Source of the DNA: Romanomermis culicivorax
Taxonomy: Eukaryota; Nematoda; Enoplea; Mermithida; Mermithidae
NCBI GenBank assembly: GCA_963922205.1
Contig: CAWUHX010000314.1
Location: forward strand, 186,001 to 250,000
DNA length: 64,000 nt
Reading direction: 5' to 3'
The notes under the pieces are model-generated. The model did not search any database and was not told the DNA's origin. It saw only the letters and a list, made by a program, of their open reading frames with translations. The translations under genes and the position numbers were made by a program. Shown here in pieces: positions 1-10,800 of the stretch; position 1 is the first letter of the stretch; each line of letters begins with the position of its first letter.

Positions 1-140
1 TCGGCGGAAGACCAAAAATGATACACAAAAATATGTGGGCAAAATCACATGCCCAAAAACTACATGCAAGTGCACCAGCATGATGTACATGTGCAAACAC
101 ATCATTGGTATGATGATAGAATGGAATTTTTTCATTTCAG

Positions 141-3100
141 CTTTATTATGGCGATTACGCAAACTCAGTGATGTGGACATACAACTGTTGGATTATATGA
201 GACTTTTGAACAAAGAAATTTTACCACAAGAGTATGGTCAAGATGTAGGCTGGCTGGAAAATGGTGGATTATTCATCGCGTCGAACACTGATCGTTTGAA
301 AGAATATAAAAGATTAAATGCATTGGGAAGGTTTTTTGGTGTCGAATCCCAAATCTTGACGCTGCATGATGTTCGAAGTTTATACCCATTGCTAAATGAT
401 AAAGACATTTTAGGCGCCTTGTACAGCCCTGGTGATGGAATTATTGATCAAAACGCCTATTGTAGGGCTATGGTAACCCAAGCCAAGAAAAATGGTGCTC
501 AGGTTATCGAAGATTGCGCTGCCGTGGTAAATTTTAATTATTTACTCTAAGATTAGATCATTGAAAAATCTTGCTTACAGAAAATCAATTCTCAAGGATC
601 AAATGTAACATCTATCGACACGACTATTGGTGCAATTAAAACGCAAGCTATTGTCAATTGTGCAGGTGTGTGGTCAACTAAAGTAGCCCGAATGGTGAAC
701 TTGTCCATTCCATTGATGGCCATCAAGCATTCGTACATCATTTCACAGAGTATAGATGGTGTATCGAATATGCCAAATGTACGGGACCACGATTCGAGTA
801 TCTACTTAAAGTGAGAAGATGACAAAATCTATATTTTGGATCCACTTTTTTTCAATTTAAGGACTCAAGGACAATGTGTAGTTGCTGGAGGATATGAACC
901 AAACCCTGATTTTTGTGATCCTGTTGCTGACGATTTCTCCTATTCCTTATACAACTTCAACTGGGATACATTCGCATCAAACATGAAAAATATAATTAAC
1001 AGGTAAATATCTGAAGATTATTTTTTTGTTGTCTTTAACAGTAGTTATATGGGCCCATACAGGGGGTAACCCATGTACAAAACATAGACAGCATAGTATA
1101 CCATCTTAACTGTGTGAGGGGATACAGGGGGTGTAGAAAGTATAGTGAATGATAACATGTAGGGCAATACGGGGGGGGGGGTGTAAAAAGTACACCCTAA
1201 GCCTTAATGTATAAAATTTGACCTCTATGTTGAGAGTACACTCGAAGCTGTATGTTAAAATTATGCCTGAAGCTTCATGTAGAAAGGATGGTTCGGCCCA
1301 ATGGGACGTTAACAGCGATAACACAATGTCTCCCAGGAAATTTCAGCCTGAGTCTTACCATCTGATGGTTTTACAGGTTTACTTGCTTTTCACAAAATTA
1401 GGGACACCTTTTTTACAAAATTCATGAAAAATTGTGTCCCAAAACAGTGAAAAACAATGCTTAAGCATAGGGAATCACCGGAAAACCTGTCCCAAAAAAG
1501 TGAAAATTGTCTGGAAAGTTTTTTTTTACAATTTTACCTATGTAAACCCCTAAAACCATAAAATTCTAAGAGTCACACTAAAATTTTTTGGGAAACATTG
1601 TGTCATCTATTTTAGCATCCAAGTTGACAGAGCTGTACTTTCTACATCAAGCTTCAAGAGCCTACTTTCTACAACAATTGTCTGAATGTTAGTTGCAGCT
1701 GATTGTAATAATTTATTTTTGCTGTCTGCTTTTTGGCCTGTACAACTGCTTAAAAATGGTACATGATATAACACAACAATACAACGCATGTAACAGAACA
1801 ATATGGATGAGCGATGTTTCGGCAGTAATCCTACTACCTTCCCCAGGATTTCTACAACTTTTTACCAAATTTCTACTGGAGTGAGGTTTGAACTGTGAGC
1901 TTTGAGTTTGTGAGTCAGGACTTTCTACATTGAAGTTTAAGCCTTGGGTGTACTTTCTGCACATCCTGTATCACCCCACACATTTAGCAAATTCTGATCA
2001 TAATACATCGTCGACTACTTTCTACACCCCCTGTATCCCCCTGCACAGTTAAGGTGGTATACTTTGATGCCTATGTTTTCTACATAGGTATATTTATGTT
2101 ACCCCTGTACAGCCCCTATAACTACTTTCAATACAATTTTCAGGCTACCGATACTGAAAAATACTCCTGTGAAAAGTGAAATTTGTGGTCCAGAGTCCTT
2201 CACAGTTGATCACGAACCATTATTGGGGCCTAGTTCGCAAATACACAACTTTTATTTTGGCTGCGGATTCAATTCAGCTGGTATTATGCTCAGTGGCGGT
2301 TGTGGCCGTGAATTGGCTCATTGGATTTTGAACAATCGCCCAACTTTACCCATGCACGATTACGACATTGCGCGATTTTCAAGCCGATCTATTGAAAATA
2401 GAACCTGGGTCAAGGAACGCTGTCACGAAGCTTATGCTACAAATTATGATATAGTTTACCCGAATACTCATTCGCTAGCTGGTAGACCATTAATCAAAAG
2501 CATGTTGTATGGAAAGTTATTGCAAAAAGGCTGTTTTTTCGAAGAAATTGCAGGCAGGGAAAGGCCGGCATGGTTCTCGAGGGATGGTAGTTGCCAAGGA
2601 ATCAGGCCTTACGATTATTTAGGTTTTTACGGGCATGAGAAGCATAAAGATTATTCATATAGGGATACAGTTAGAATGGGTCATACATTTGATTATCCAC
2701 AATACCAAAATTTGATCAACGAGGAATTTTGGGCTGCAATTAAAAATTGTATAATTGTCGACAATAGCGGTATTGGTGTATTTTACCTTAGTGGCAGTAA
2801 TGCGAAAAAACTGATCCAGTGGCTCATTTGCAGTGATGTTCGAGGCGACCCTGGTTCAACATTTTACAGTTTAATGTTGAATCAAAATGGTGGTGTAGAA
2901 TTTGATGTCCATATCACAATAATCGATCGCGACTTTCTCAATGTTAAAGGCTTAGCGAAATATCCTAGCTATATTTTAACGTGTGATGTGAGAGCCGTCG
3001 AAGCATTTGAAAGATACGTCAAAAGTCGATTGATCGATAATGTCGATTTCGTAAATGTGACTGATCAAATTTCAGTTTTGATTTTGCAAGGTCCGAAAAC

Positions 3101-4914
3101 ACCGGCTATTTTGCAAAAATCTACGACCAATAAATATGGAAGTTGCTTGATCAATATCAACAAATGTGATTGCCGACTGATTAAGAAGAATCAAAAACAG
3201 GATACATTCGAATTGTACATCGAAAATGAAAATGTTGAAAAAGTTTACAATCAGTTGATCGCTGATGGAGCCGTGGACGCTGGTCACTGGGCCTTAGAAG
3301 CGCTAAATTTGGAAAATGGTGGTCTTTTATGGAATGTGGATATGAACCCGGAAGATACGCCATTGGAGCTGGGAATGGGGCATTTGTGCGATGAATGGTC
3401 GTTGGATTTCCGGGGTAAATTTGCCTTGGAGGATCAGAAGAAGAGTGGCGTCGAAAAAAAATTGATTAGACTCAGCATTGACGGGTAAAGTGTTGATTTT
3501 GGTAGTTATATGAGCCGGACAAGGGGGTACACAAAAGATACACGTGCACAAAACATAGACATAATACTTTACCCCCTTAACTGTGTGGGGCGATACAGGG
3601 GGTGTAGAAAGTATGCCTGAAGCTTTAAAGTGTAAAATTCGACTTTGATGTAGAAAGTACACTCAAAGCTTTAATGAGTAAATTTTAACTTTCATGTATA
3701 AGGTATGTCTGAAGCTTTAACAGGTACTCTCTATAGTGGATTCGAATTCTGCCTGTGTTCAGGCTTCCAGCTTACTTTCTACATGGAAATCGAATTTTAC
3801 ATGTTGAAACTTTGAGTGTACCTTTTACATAGAAGTCTAATGTTACCCCTGGAAGTCGAATTTTACCCATTTAAGCCTCGAGCGTACTTTCCACCTGGAA
3901 GTCGAATTTTACAAGTTGAACCTTCCAGCATACTTTCTAAATGAAAGTCGAATTTTAGCTGTTAAAGATTTGGGTGTACTTCCTATAACTCATGTATCAC
4001 TTCTCACACTTAAGGCAGTGTACCTTGAAGCCTATGTTTTGTAAATGCATATCTTTTATGTACCTACTGTGCCCAAAGCCTAAGCCTAAGCCTAAGCCTG
4101 AGCCTAGGCCTAAGCCTGAGCCTAAGCCTAAGCCTAAGCCTAAGCCTAAGCCTAAGCCTAAGCCTAAGCCTAAGCCTAAGCCTAAGCCTAAGCCTAAGCC
4201 TAAGCCTAAGCCTAAGCCTAAGCCTAAGCCTAAGCCTATGCCTGAGCCTCAGCCTAAGCCTAAGCCTGAGCCTCAGCCTAAGCCTAGGCCTAACCCTAAG
4301 CCTAAGCCTAAGCCTAAGCCTAAGCCTAAGCCTGAGCCTAAGCCTAAGCCTAAGCCTAAGCCTAAGCCTAAGCCTAAGCCTAAGCCTAAGCCTAAGCCTA
4401 TGCCTGAGCCTCAGCCTAAGCCTAAGCCTGAGCCTCAGCCTAAGCCTAGGCCTAACCCTAAGCCTAAGCCTAAGCCTAAGCCTAAGCCTAAGCCTAAGCC
4501 TAAGCCTAAGCCTAAGCCTAAGCCTAAGCCTAAGCCTGAGCCTAAGCCTAAGCCTAAGCCGAGCCTCTGCCTTAGCCTAAGCCTAAGCCTAAGGCTAAGC
4601 CAAGCCCGATTTTGAAGTTGAAAGTTGAAGTATAATTTTTTTGATCTTGCAGAAGAGTACCACTTTGGGGTAAAGAACTTATTTACTGTAATGAAAAGAT
4701 TGTTGGATTCATTAGACGCGGCGGATACAGCCCTGTATCAAAAAGATCGATCGGTCAAGGATTTGTCAAAAATGGGAATTTGCAGCTGCCATATTTGAGG
4801 TGAAAAATTTTTGAAGAATTAGGACCATGAAATCTAAAAAATGCATCTATCTGTAGAAATTCCAAATTCCAAGTCGAGGTTACGGGCGAGAGAATTGATG
4901 CCACTTTATTGTGA
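141..4914 (+). CDS. sardh: Sarcosine dehydrogenase, mitochondrial type, 3' part (partial, six exons)
   Basis: Exons 141-526, 581-810, 862-1002, 2144-3484, 4653-4799 and 4857-4914 (TGA) join in phase at GT-AG introns to give 766 codons. The family oxidises sarcosine to glycine in the mitochondrial matrix, passing electrons to ETF and the one-carbon unit to folate. The order matches the family: FAD oxidoreductase (motifs [28 protein letters not shown]), the signature [16 protein letters not shown] followed by ELAHW, then the GCV_T folate-binding domain ([26 protein letters not shown]) and a C-terminal barrel. About 150 N-terminal residues lie upstream, including the mitochondrial targeting peptide, the FAD-binding GxGxxG and the flavinylated His expected just before LLWRLR. 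The C-terminus ends about 20 residues earlier than in vertebrates. GCGFNSAG followed by GGCG-ELAHW favours SARDH over DMGDH or PDPR. Introns 3 and 4 are large and full of repeats. AATAAA lies at 5129-5134. Confidence 0.9.
1040..2132. mobile_element. R2 non-coding inverted-repeat transposon in SARDH intron 3
   Basis: The left end reads AGTAGTTATATGGGCCCATA then CAGGGGGTA. The right end, reversed, reads AGTAGTTATAGGGGCTGTAC then AGGGGTA. This gives imperfect terminal inverted repeats around a 1.09-kb body rich in short blocks such as AGAAAGTAT, GAAGCTT and TACTTTCTACA that recur on both strands. No coding sequence is visible. Further copies lie at 3500, 36345, 40095-44300, 51235 and 61460. I do not recognise the superfamily. 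Confidence 0.65.
3500..4077. mobile_element. R2 element, truncated by telomere-like array, SARDH intron 4
   Basis: It begins with the R2 left end (GTAGTTATATGAGCC) and carries the same TACTTTCTACATGGAAGTCG-type internal blocks. The usual right end is cut short: after TTTTATGTACCTACTGTGCC the sequence passes straight into GCCTAA repeats, where other copies end in GGGC-TATAACTACT. Confidence 0.55.
4078..4609. repeat. Interstitial telomere-like array (GCCTAA)n, nematode type
   Basis: About 530 bp of nearly uninterrupted 6-bp units. GCCTAA is the reverse complement of TTAGGC, the telomere repeat of most nematodes. Variant units (GCCTGA, GCCTAT, GCCTCA, GCCTAG, GCCTAACC) are scattered through it. 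A variant cluster beginning CCTATGCCTGAGCC occurs at 4235 and again at 4397, an exact 162-bp (27-unit) period. Orientation flips briefly near 4570 (GCCTTAGCC). It sits inside intron 4 of the SARDH gene. Confidence 0.93.
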
Positions 4915-6123
4915 TATTCTGATACAACTGAAAGTTGTGCATTTGCTGGTTTACTCCAATTTTGTATATTGTTTACTGTTGCTCAAATTTTCCCCGACAT
5001 TTTTTGATCCGTTTTAGATATCTTAGTCAGTCTTTCAATATGACAGACATGATTATTTGAAATCATGATATGATCAATTATGATTGTATATCTATATACT
5101 ATGAATATTGTCGAATTTGTCGTTTTAAAATAAATGGTTGCAAGTTATTTTGTTCATGCATATTTCTGACAACGCCTGTGATTAACTGTAAATTTCCGTC
5201 GTCGAGATTTCGGTTTTTCCGCATCAGTATTCAGTACTGTTTTTTATTCCACATTTCCAACCACCGTTGTTTTCCTCAAATGGGGTCTTTTGAGAAAAAA
5301 AATTTCGAAAAGAGGAAAAGATTTTGGGTATGGTTCTCATTGTGGAAAAAATATTGGGGAATTCTAAACCGAAAAGATGCGTTTTGGTGGACTTAAAAGC
5401 AGGGTTTTTTTTGCACACAGCAACCAAATTTTGGGCTGTGCAACCAAATTTTTTCTGCCACGTTGCACAGTGCAACTTGAGGCCTGACTGCTCTTTTGAT
5501 AAGGTTATTGGGTTTTCTGTCCGGAGATGCATTTTTATGCGTTCTAAAATCGAAAAAAGTGAGAATTTTCCGGCGCTCAGCGCCGGGTTTCAATTCATGT
5601 ATAATTTTCTATATTATTCTAGTGCGCGGTTAGAAAAGGTCATTCTAGTTAGTTTTTGAAGGTTCTAATTATGATCATATTATGGTTAAATGTTTGATCC
5701 TGTATTGTTTTTTGACGAAGTTGATGAAAACCAACATTTTTCTCGATAATTTTCCCAGATTTTTTTGCGATCTTCACAAAAACTTTGAATTTTGACTTTC
5801 ATGTGATTAAAACATTTTGAGTGTAAGACAATGCTAGAAATTTTTAGCGGTTGAAAGCCGCTTGCCTAGTTTTTGGATTTCAGTTTGTCCCACTGAAAAT
5901 TCATTAAATTCACCGAGAAATCAAACCTTCTGTCTGGGAAATAAAAGGTGAAAAGATTCATTTTCCAGCGTTTCAGAATATTGAGATTCAGAAAAAATTT
6001 TCGGCGCTACGCGCCGAACTAATTACTCTAGTCTAGTCATATTAACTTTTTCATTTGGTTTACAAAACTCAAAAAATAGGGTTTTAGATGCCTAAAACCG
6101 ACGCTCATCGAATGAAATGTCAA
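4915..6123. other. Intergenic, AT-rich, repeat debris
   Basis: No gene seen. The segment 5325-5395 (ending CCGAAAAGATGCGTTTTGGT) recurs at 44998-45065 inside a transposon. Short palindromes GGCGCTCAGCGCC (near 5573) and GGCGCTACGCGCC (near 6003) belong to a dispersed hairpin motif. Confidence 0.5.
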
Positions 6124-6375
6124 GCAAACTAGCATACCTGTACTTGGGGGTGGGGTTGGGGGGGACCCCCCCCCCAACTCGGCCAATCCTATACCCAAAA
6201 TCATTTCCCCCCCCCCAACCCCTCCCCAGTTTGGAAAAAAAAAATTTCAAAAAAGTGTATGTTTTTTGGCCTTTTTTGGGAAAAATTTCGACTTTTTCCT
6301 ACCCCCCCCCCCCAAAATTTCGGATTTACCCCCCCCCCCCAACTGGTCGGAGGTCTTACAGGTATGCTAGTTTGC
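6124..6375. mobile_element. MITE-1 copy A
   Basis: GCAAACTAGCATACCTGTA at the left end is mirrored by TACAGGTATGCTAGTTTGC at the right, an inverted repeat of about 19 bp. The body has long C tracts and no ORF worth reading. An inverted copy lies at 7488-7678. The core element is CATACCTGTA to TACAGGTATG (6133-6366). The outer bases form a palindromic target rather than a clear direct duplication. Confidence 0.7.
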
Positions 6376-7261
6376 GATGGTTTTTCCGATAAATTTAAGC
6401 AAATTTATCGATTTGAGAGTGAGCAACAACCGTCCCCCCCAAAATCGTCGACCATATGGCTAGCCATTGGGCGACCGCCCCCGCCAAAGATTTTCCAATC
6501 CTATGGCTAGGCATATGGTAGCCGTAGGAACGCCCATACTTTTTGATGGAAAATGTCAATTTTTGAAAAAAATGGTCAAAAATGAGAATTTTCTGGGCGC
6601 TTCGCGTCATGAATTCATTTTTTTGGCCTTTTTAGAAAAAAATTACAATTTTTCGAACTGTTTTTCGGACGTTTTTCGTGAAAAAAATCTATTTTTTCCT
6701 TGAGAGACGCCTCCCCCACAAAATTTTGGAAATTACTGACCCCCGGCACCCAAAAAGTCGTTCGACCTCCCCCCCAGACCTTGGAGCTCCCTTACATGCA
6801 TGATATCAAAGTAATTGTGCTATTGGATAATTTTCTTGAATATTTTTTCCACAATGCTTTTAAATTAGACTTCAAACTCGAACATTTTCATTTTTTTCAA
6901 TTTTGATTGGATCAAAGCATTTTCAGGTTTTTTCGCCAAAAACATCCATTTGGTGGAAAAAATAGTGGATCGAAGTCTAATCAAAAAACAGTCTAATTGA
7001 AGTTTCGTTGTCCATTTTTCTGAAATCTACTTGTTAACAAGTAGATTTCAGAATTTTTATTCAATATTGAAATTCGGAATTTTTTCCTTTTTTATGCATT
7101 TTCGGTTTTAGGGCCGTCGATTTTCCCCCCACATCTCGAACCTTACCTAAATGTTGCAACCGTTCCCTAAAATGGGGAAAATTTGGCAAATAAAGGCGTT
7201 TGCAAAAACTTTCCAAATTCTTTAAGATTTTTGGAATATTTCGGGACCCGCTAGTGGGTAC
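6376..7261. other. Intergenic, no gene seen
   Basis: Homopolymer-rich sequence. Contains an imperfect inverted repeat CCATATGGCTAGCCATTGG / CCAATCCTATGGCTAGG (about 6451-6515), a GGGCGCTTCGCGTC hairpin motif near 6596, and the palindrome CTACTTGTTAACAAGTAG near 7030. Confidence 0.45.
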
Positions 7262-7479
7262 CACCCCCCATCCCTCAAACAGGGGGTAGGGGGGTCGGTG
7301 AGCAAAAAAACAAAAAACAATTCTGGAAGCTCGTTTTTCATACAAAATATGCACAAAAATCATCAGAAAATCTATCTTAGAAAAAGTTCAGGGGGTGTTT
7401 GACTATTTTTTTTAGACTAGGGGGGTGGCCAGGGTCTCAGGTATGGGCGTTTACCCCCCTACCGCCCTATGTGCATGTA
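7262..7479. mobile_element. MITE-2 copy
   Basis: Shares GAAGCTCGTTTTTCATA, AAAAAGTTCAGGGGGTG and the end TATGTGCATGTATG with the copy in RFWD3 intron 3 (8277-8462). Non-coding. MITE-1 copy B lies directly beside its right end. Confidence 0.5.
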
Positions 7480-7487
7480 TGCTGGAC

Positions 7488-7678
7488 CATACCTGTAAGA
7501 CCTCCGACCAGTTGGGGGGGGGGGGGGTAGGAAAAAGTCGAAATTTTTCCCAAAAAACATACACTTTTTTGAAAATTTTTTTAATTTTTTCCAAACTGGG
7601 GGGGGGGGGTTGGGGGGAAATGATTTTGGGTACAGGGTTGGCCGAGTTGGGGGGGGGGTCCCCCCAAGTACAGGTATG
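7488..7678. mobile_element. MITE-1 copy B with 8-bp target duplication
   Basis: Element CATACCTGTA...TACAGGTATG is inverted relative to copy A. It is flanked by identical TGCTGGAC at 7480-7487 and 7679-7686, an 8-bp target duplication as made by hAT, Merlin or P-type transposases. The body has G tracts up to about 12 nt. Confidence 0.75.
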
Positions 7679-7698
7679 TGCTGGACAGGCATGGTCCT

Positions 7699-7705
7699 TA
7701 TAAAA
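7699..7705 (+). promoter_or_regulatory. Possible TATA box for RFWD3-like gene
   Basis: TATAAAA lies about 95 bp before the start codon at 7801, between MITE-1 copy B and the gene. Position and match fit a TATA box, but many nematode promoters lack one and the region is AT-rich. Confidence 0.3.
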
Positions 7706-7800
7706 TGCACTCGCCTGTCAATTTTCTACAATTTTCAGCGTATAATTTTAAAAAATACGTCCAAAAATATTATTTTCCAATATATTTTTTGCTGAATAAT

Positions 7801-10800
7801 ATGGCCGAAAATCCATCAACGTCCGTTTCCTCGTCGTCCGACGACGACGACGAAACCGAAACCAATAGTCGGGCGCCCGACCCTAAACGACAATGTCGTA
7901 ATAATAAAAATAATGAAGAAAATTCTACAACTTTTGACGAAGATAGCGTAAAAATTTATTTATTTGTTAGTTTACACCAAAGTTTACATTTTTTTCCTTT
8001 CTTCTAGTGTTGTAGCATATGTTTCGAACCGTATACGAACGGCGGGTCGCATCGATTGTCTTGTTTAAAGTGCGGTCATTTGTTCGGTTGTAGGTAAAAA
8101 ATGAGAAAAAATTTTCAAAGTGTAAAGTAAAATTTAAACTGTTGTAAAGTTGTATAAAAAAATGGCTAGGCCGCGGTTCGACGCGTCGAAATTATTGCCC
8201 CCAGTGTAAAACGCCTGCTAAATTGACGGATATAAGAAACCATTATTGTAAAGGAATAAAGGTTAGCGGTTTACACCAGGCATGCAGGAGGGTATTTGGA
8301 CTTTTTATCCAAGGGGTAGGGGGGTGGACGAGGAAAAAATGTTCTGAAGCTCGTTTTTCATAGAAAATCTGCACAAAAAGCTGTCTTGGAAAAAGTTCAG
8401 GGGGTGACCAGGGTCCCAGGTAAATGGTTTACCCCTCCCCCAAGCCCCTTATGTGCATGTATGGTTTACACACTTGAAAATGGCGGCGAAAATTCAGCTT
8501 TACATTTTTAGGTTTTAGATACGTCGGAAAAGGACGCTTTACACAAATCTCTCGAATCCGAGCGCGAAAATAAACGCCAATTGATGATCGAATTGGCTAC
8601 TTTAAAACAAAAATGCGATAGCTTACAACGCGAAATGGAAAAAATGAAACTGGATTTGGATAGGTTACAGAAAAAAATTAGAAAATTTGTTTTTTTGCCC
8701 ATTGATTTTGCTTTTTTTCTAGAAATCGCGATCCTAAATTGACGATAATTAAACCGAACGATGTAAACTATTGTTGTAATAATATTAACGACGGCAAAAA
8801 GTGTAAAGCAACTTTCGTACGTCGATTGGAAGTTTGCCGCGAAGGCGAAAGTCGCGTTATGGCATTCTGCCAACCGATGGACCTCTTGGCCGTTTCCGGG
8901 CGCCAAAATACGGCCCTTTTCAACCATAGTGGCTTAAAAAAGGTGTAAATTTGAGGTTTCAGTTTGAAAATTCAGTGTAAAGTGGCCAAAATACGATCCT
9001 TTTCAACCATAGTGGTTTAAAATTAGTGCAAAGTTGAGGTTTAAACTAAAAAAATTCAGTGTGAAATTTCAAAATACGCTCCTTTTCTTCCAAAGCGGTT
9101 TAAGAAACGTGTATATTTGAGTTTTAAACTTGAAAATTCAGTGTGAAGTTCCAAAATACTACCCTTTTCAACCATAGCGGTTTGCAAAAGCTAACAATTT
9201 GAGGTTTAAACTAAGAAATTATGTGTAAAGCTACAAAATACGGCCCTTTTCGACCGCAGTCGTTTAGAAAGGATGTAAAAATGAGGTTTAAACTTGAAAA
9301 TTCAGTGTAAAGTTCTGAAATACGGCCCTTTTCAACCACAGCGGTTCGAAAAAGGTGTAAAGTTGCTGTTTAAACTTTAAAATGCAGTGTAAAGTTCATA
9401 AAATACGGTCTTTTTTTAATCATAATGGTTTAAAAAGGTGTGAAGTTGAAATTTAAACTTAATTCAGTGTAAAGTTCTGAAATACGGCCCTTTTCAGCCA
9501 CAGCGGTTCGAAAAAGGTGAAAGTTGCTGTTTAATTTCGAAATTCAGTGTAAAGTTTCCAAAATACGGTCTTTTTTAATCATAATGGTTTAAAAAGGTGT
9601 GAAGTTGAAATTTAGATTTGAAAAATGAGTGTAAAGTTTCAAAATACGGTCCTCTTAAACCCTAGTAGTTTGGAAACGGCGTAAATTTGGCGTTTAAACT
9701 TGAAAATTCAGTGTTAAGTTTCCAAAATACGGCCTTTTTCAATCATATTGGTTCAAAAAGGTGTAAAGTTGAGGTTTGAACTTGAAAATTCAGTGTAAAG
9801 TTCCAAAATATGGCCCTTTCCAACCATATGGGGTTGAAAATATGTAAATTTAGGGTTTAAACTTAGAAATTCGGTGTAAAGTTTTCAGAATACGGCCCTT
9901 CTCAACCATAGTGATTTGAAAATGGTGTAAATTCGAGACTTAACTTCAAAGTTCAGTGTAAAGTTTCGAAAATATGCCGCTTTTCGACCATAGTGATTTT
10001 AAAAAAGTTTTAAAGTTGAGGCTTAAAATTAAAGATTCAGTGTAAAGTTCTAAAATACGGTACCTTTCAACCATAGTGGTTTATAAAAGGTGTAAAAATG
10101 AGGTTTGAACTTGAAAATTCTGTTTAAAGTTTCGAAAATACGGTCCTTCTCTGCCATACTGTTTAAAAAGAGGTGTAAAGTTGAGATTTAAACTTGAAAA
10201 TTCAGTTTAATGTTTCCAAAATAATGCACTTTTCGACCATAGTGGTTTAAAAAGGTGTAAAGTGGAGTTTTAAACTCGAACGTTGAGTGTTAAATTTCCA
10301 AAATACGGTCCTTTTCAATTATATTGGTTTAAAATAGGTGTAAAGTTGAGTTTAAACTTGAAAATTTAGTGTAAAGATTCATGTATACACAGATCGATAT
10401 GCACAATTTACGATGCACGGATTTTGTACCTTTACACAACGAAGTGATACGCGATGTAAAGTTTAGCCAAAATTTTACGGCTTTGACGGCGTCGTTCGAC
10501 AAAATGATGTGTTTGAGTTCTTTACACAATAATTGCGTAATGCAAAGGTAAACTCAACTTTACAGTCGTTGTTGTAAAGTGAATTTTTTCTCGTTGTAAA
10601 CAGGTGGAATTTAGGCCAACGAGTTTGGAGTTGTTGTTTCAAAAGCGACCAATCGTGTTACATTTTCGGCGCCACGCAAAACGGCCGCGTCGTGATGTTC
10701 GATAGTCGTATGATCAGCGAACAATCGTCGTCGTCGTCTCAAAACGAAATTTTCGAATTGACCAATTTACAAAAACCGATTTTCAATTTACACTGGCTTT

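Noticed and set aside
35-140. Start of the first gene at the ATG-like codon at 35
   Set aside because: The sequence before 141 ends in TTTTTTCATTTCAG, an acceptor, and homology begins exactly at LLWRLR; 1-140 is intron.
2144-3484. Assignment of the first gene to dimethylglycine dehydrogenase or PDPR
   Set aside because: [21 protein letters not shown] and MH-YDI-RF follow sarcosine dehydrogenase more closely than either alternative.
3992-4615. A 207-codon frame of Lys-Pro repeats, as if a proline-rich protein
   Set aside because: It is only the translation of the (GCCTAA)n array within an intron; all frames of a 6-bp repeat stay open.
8945-10370. A CRISPR-like array (regular 81-bp spacing)
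   Set aside because: Units are similar over their whole length with no unique spacers, and the array lies in a eukaryotic intron.
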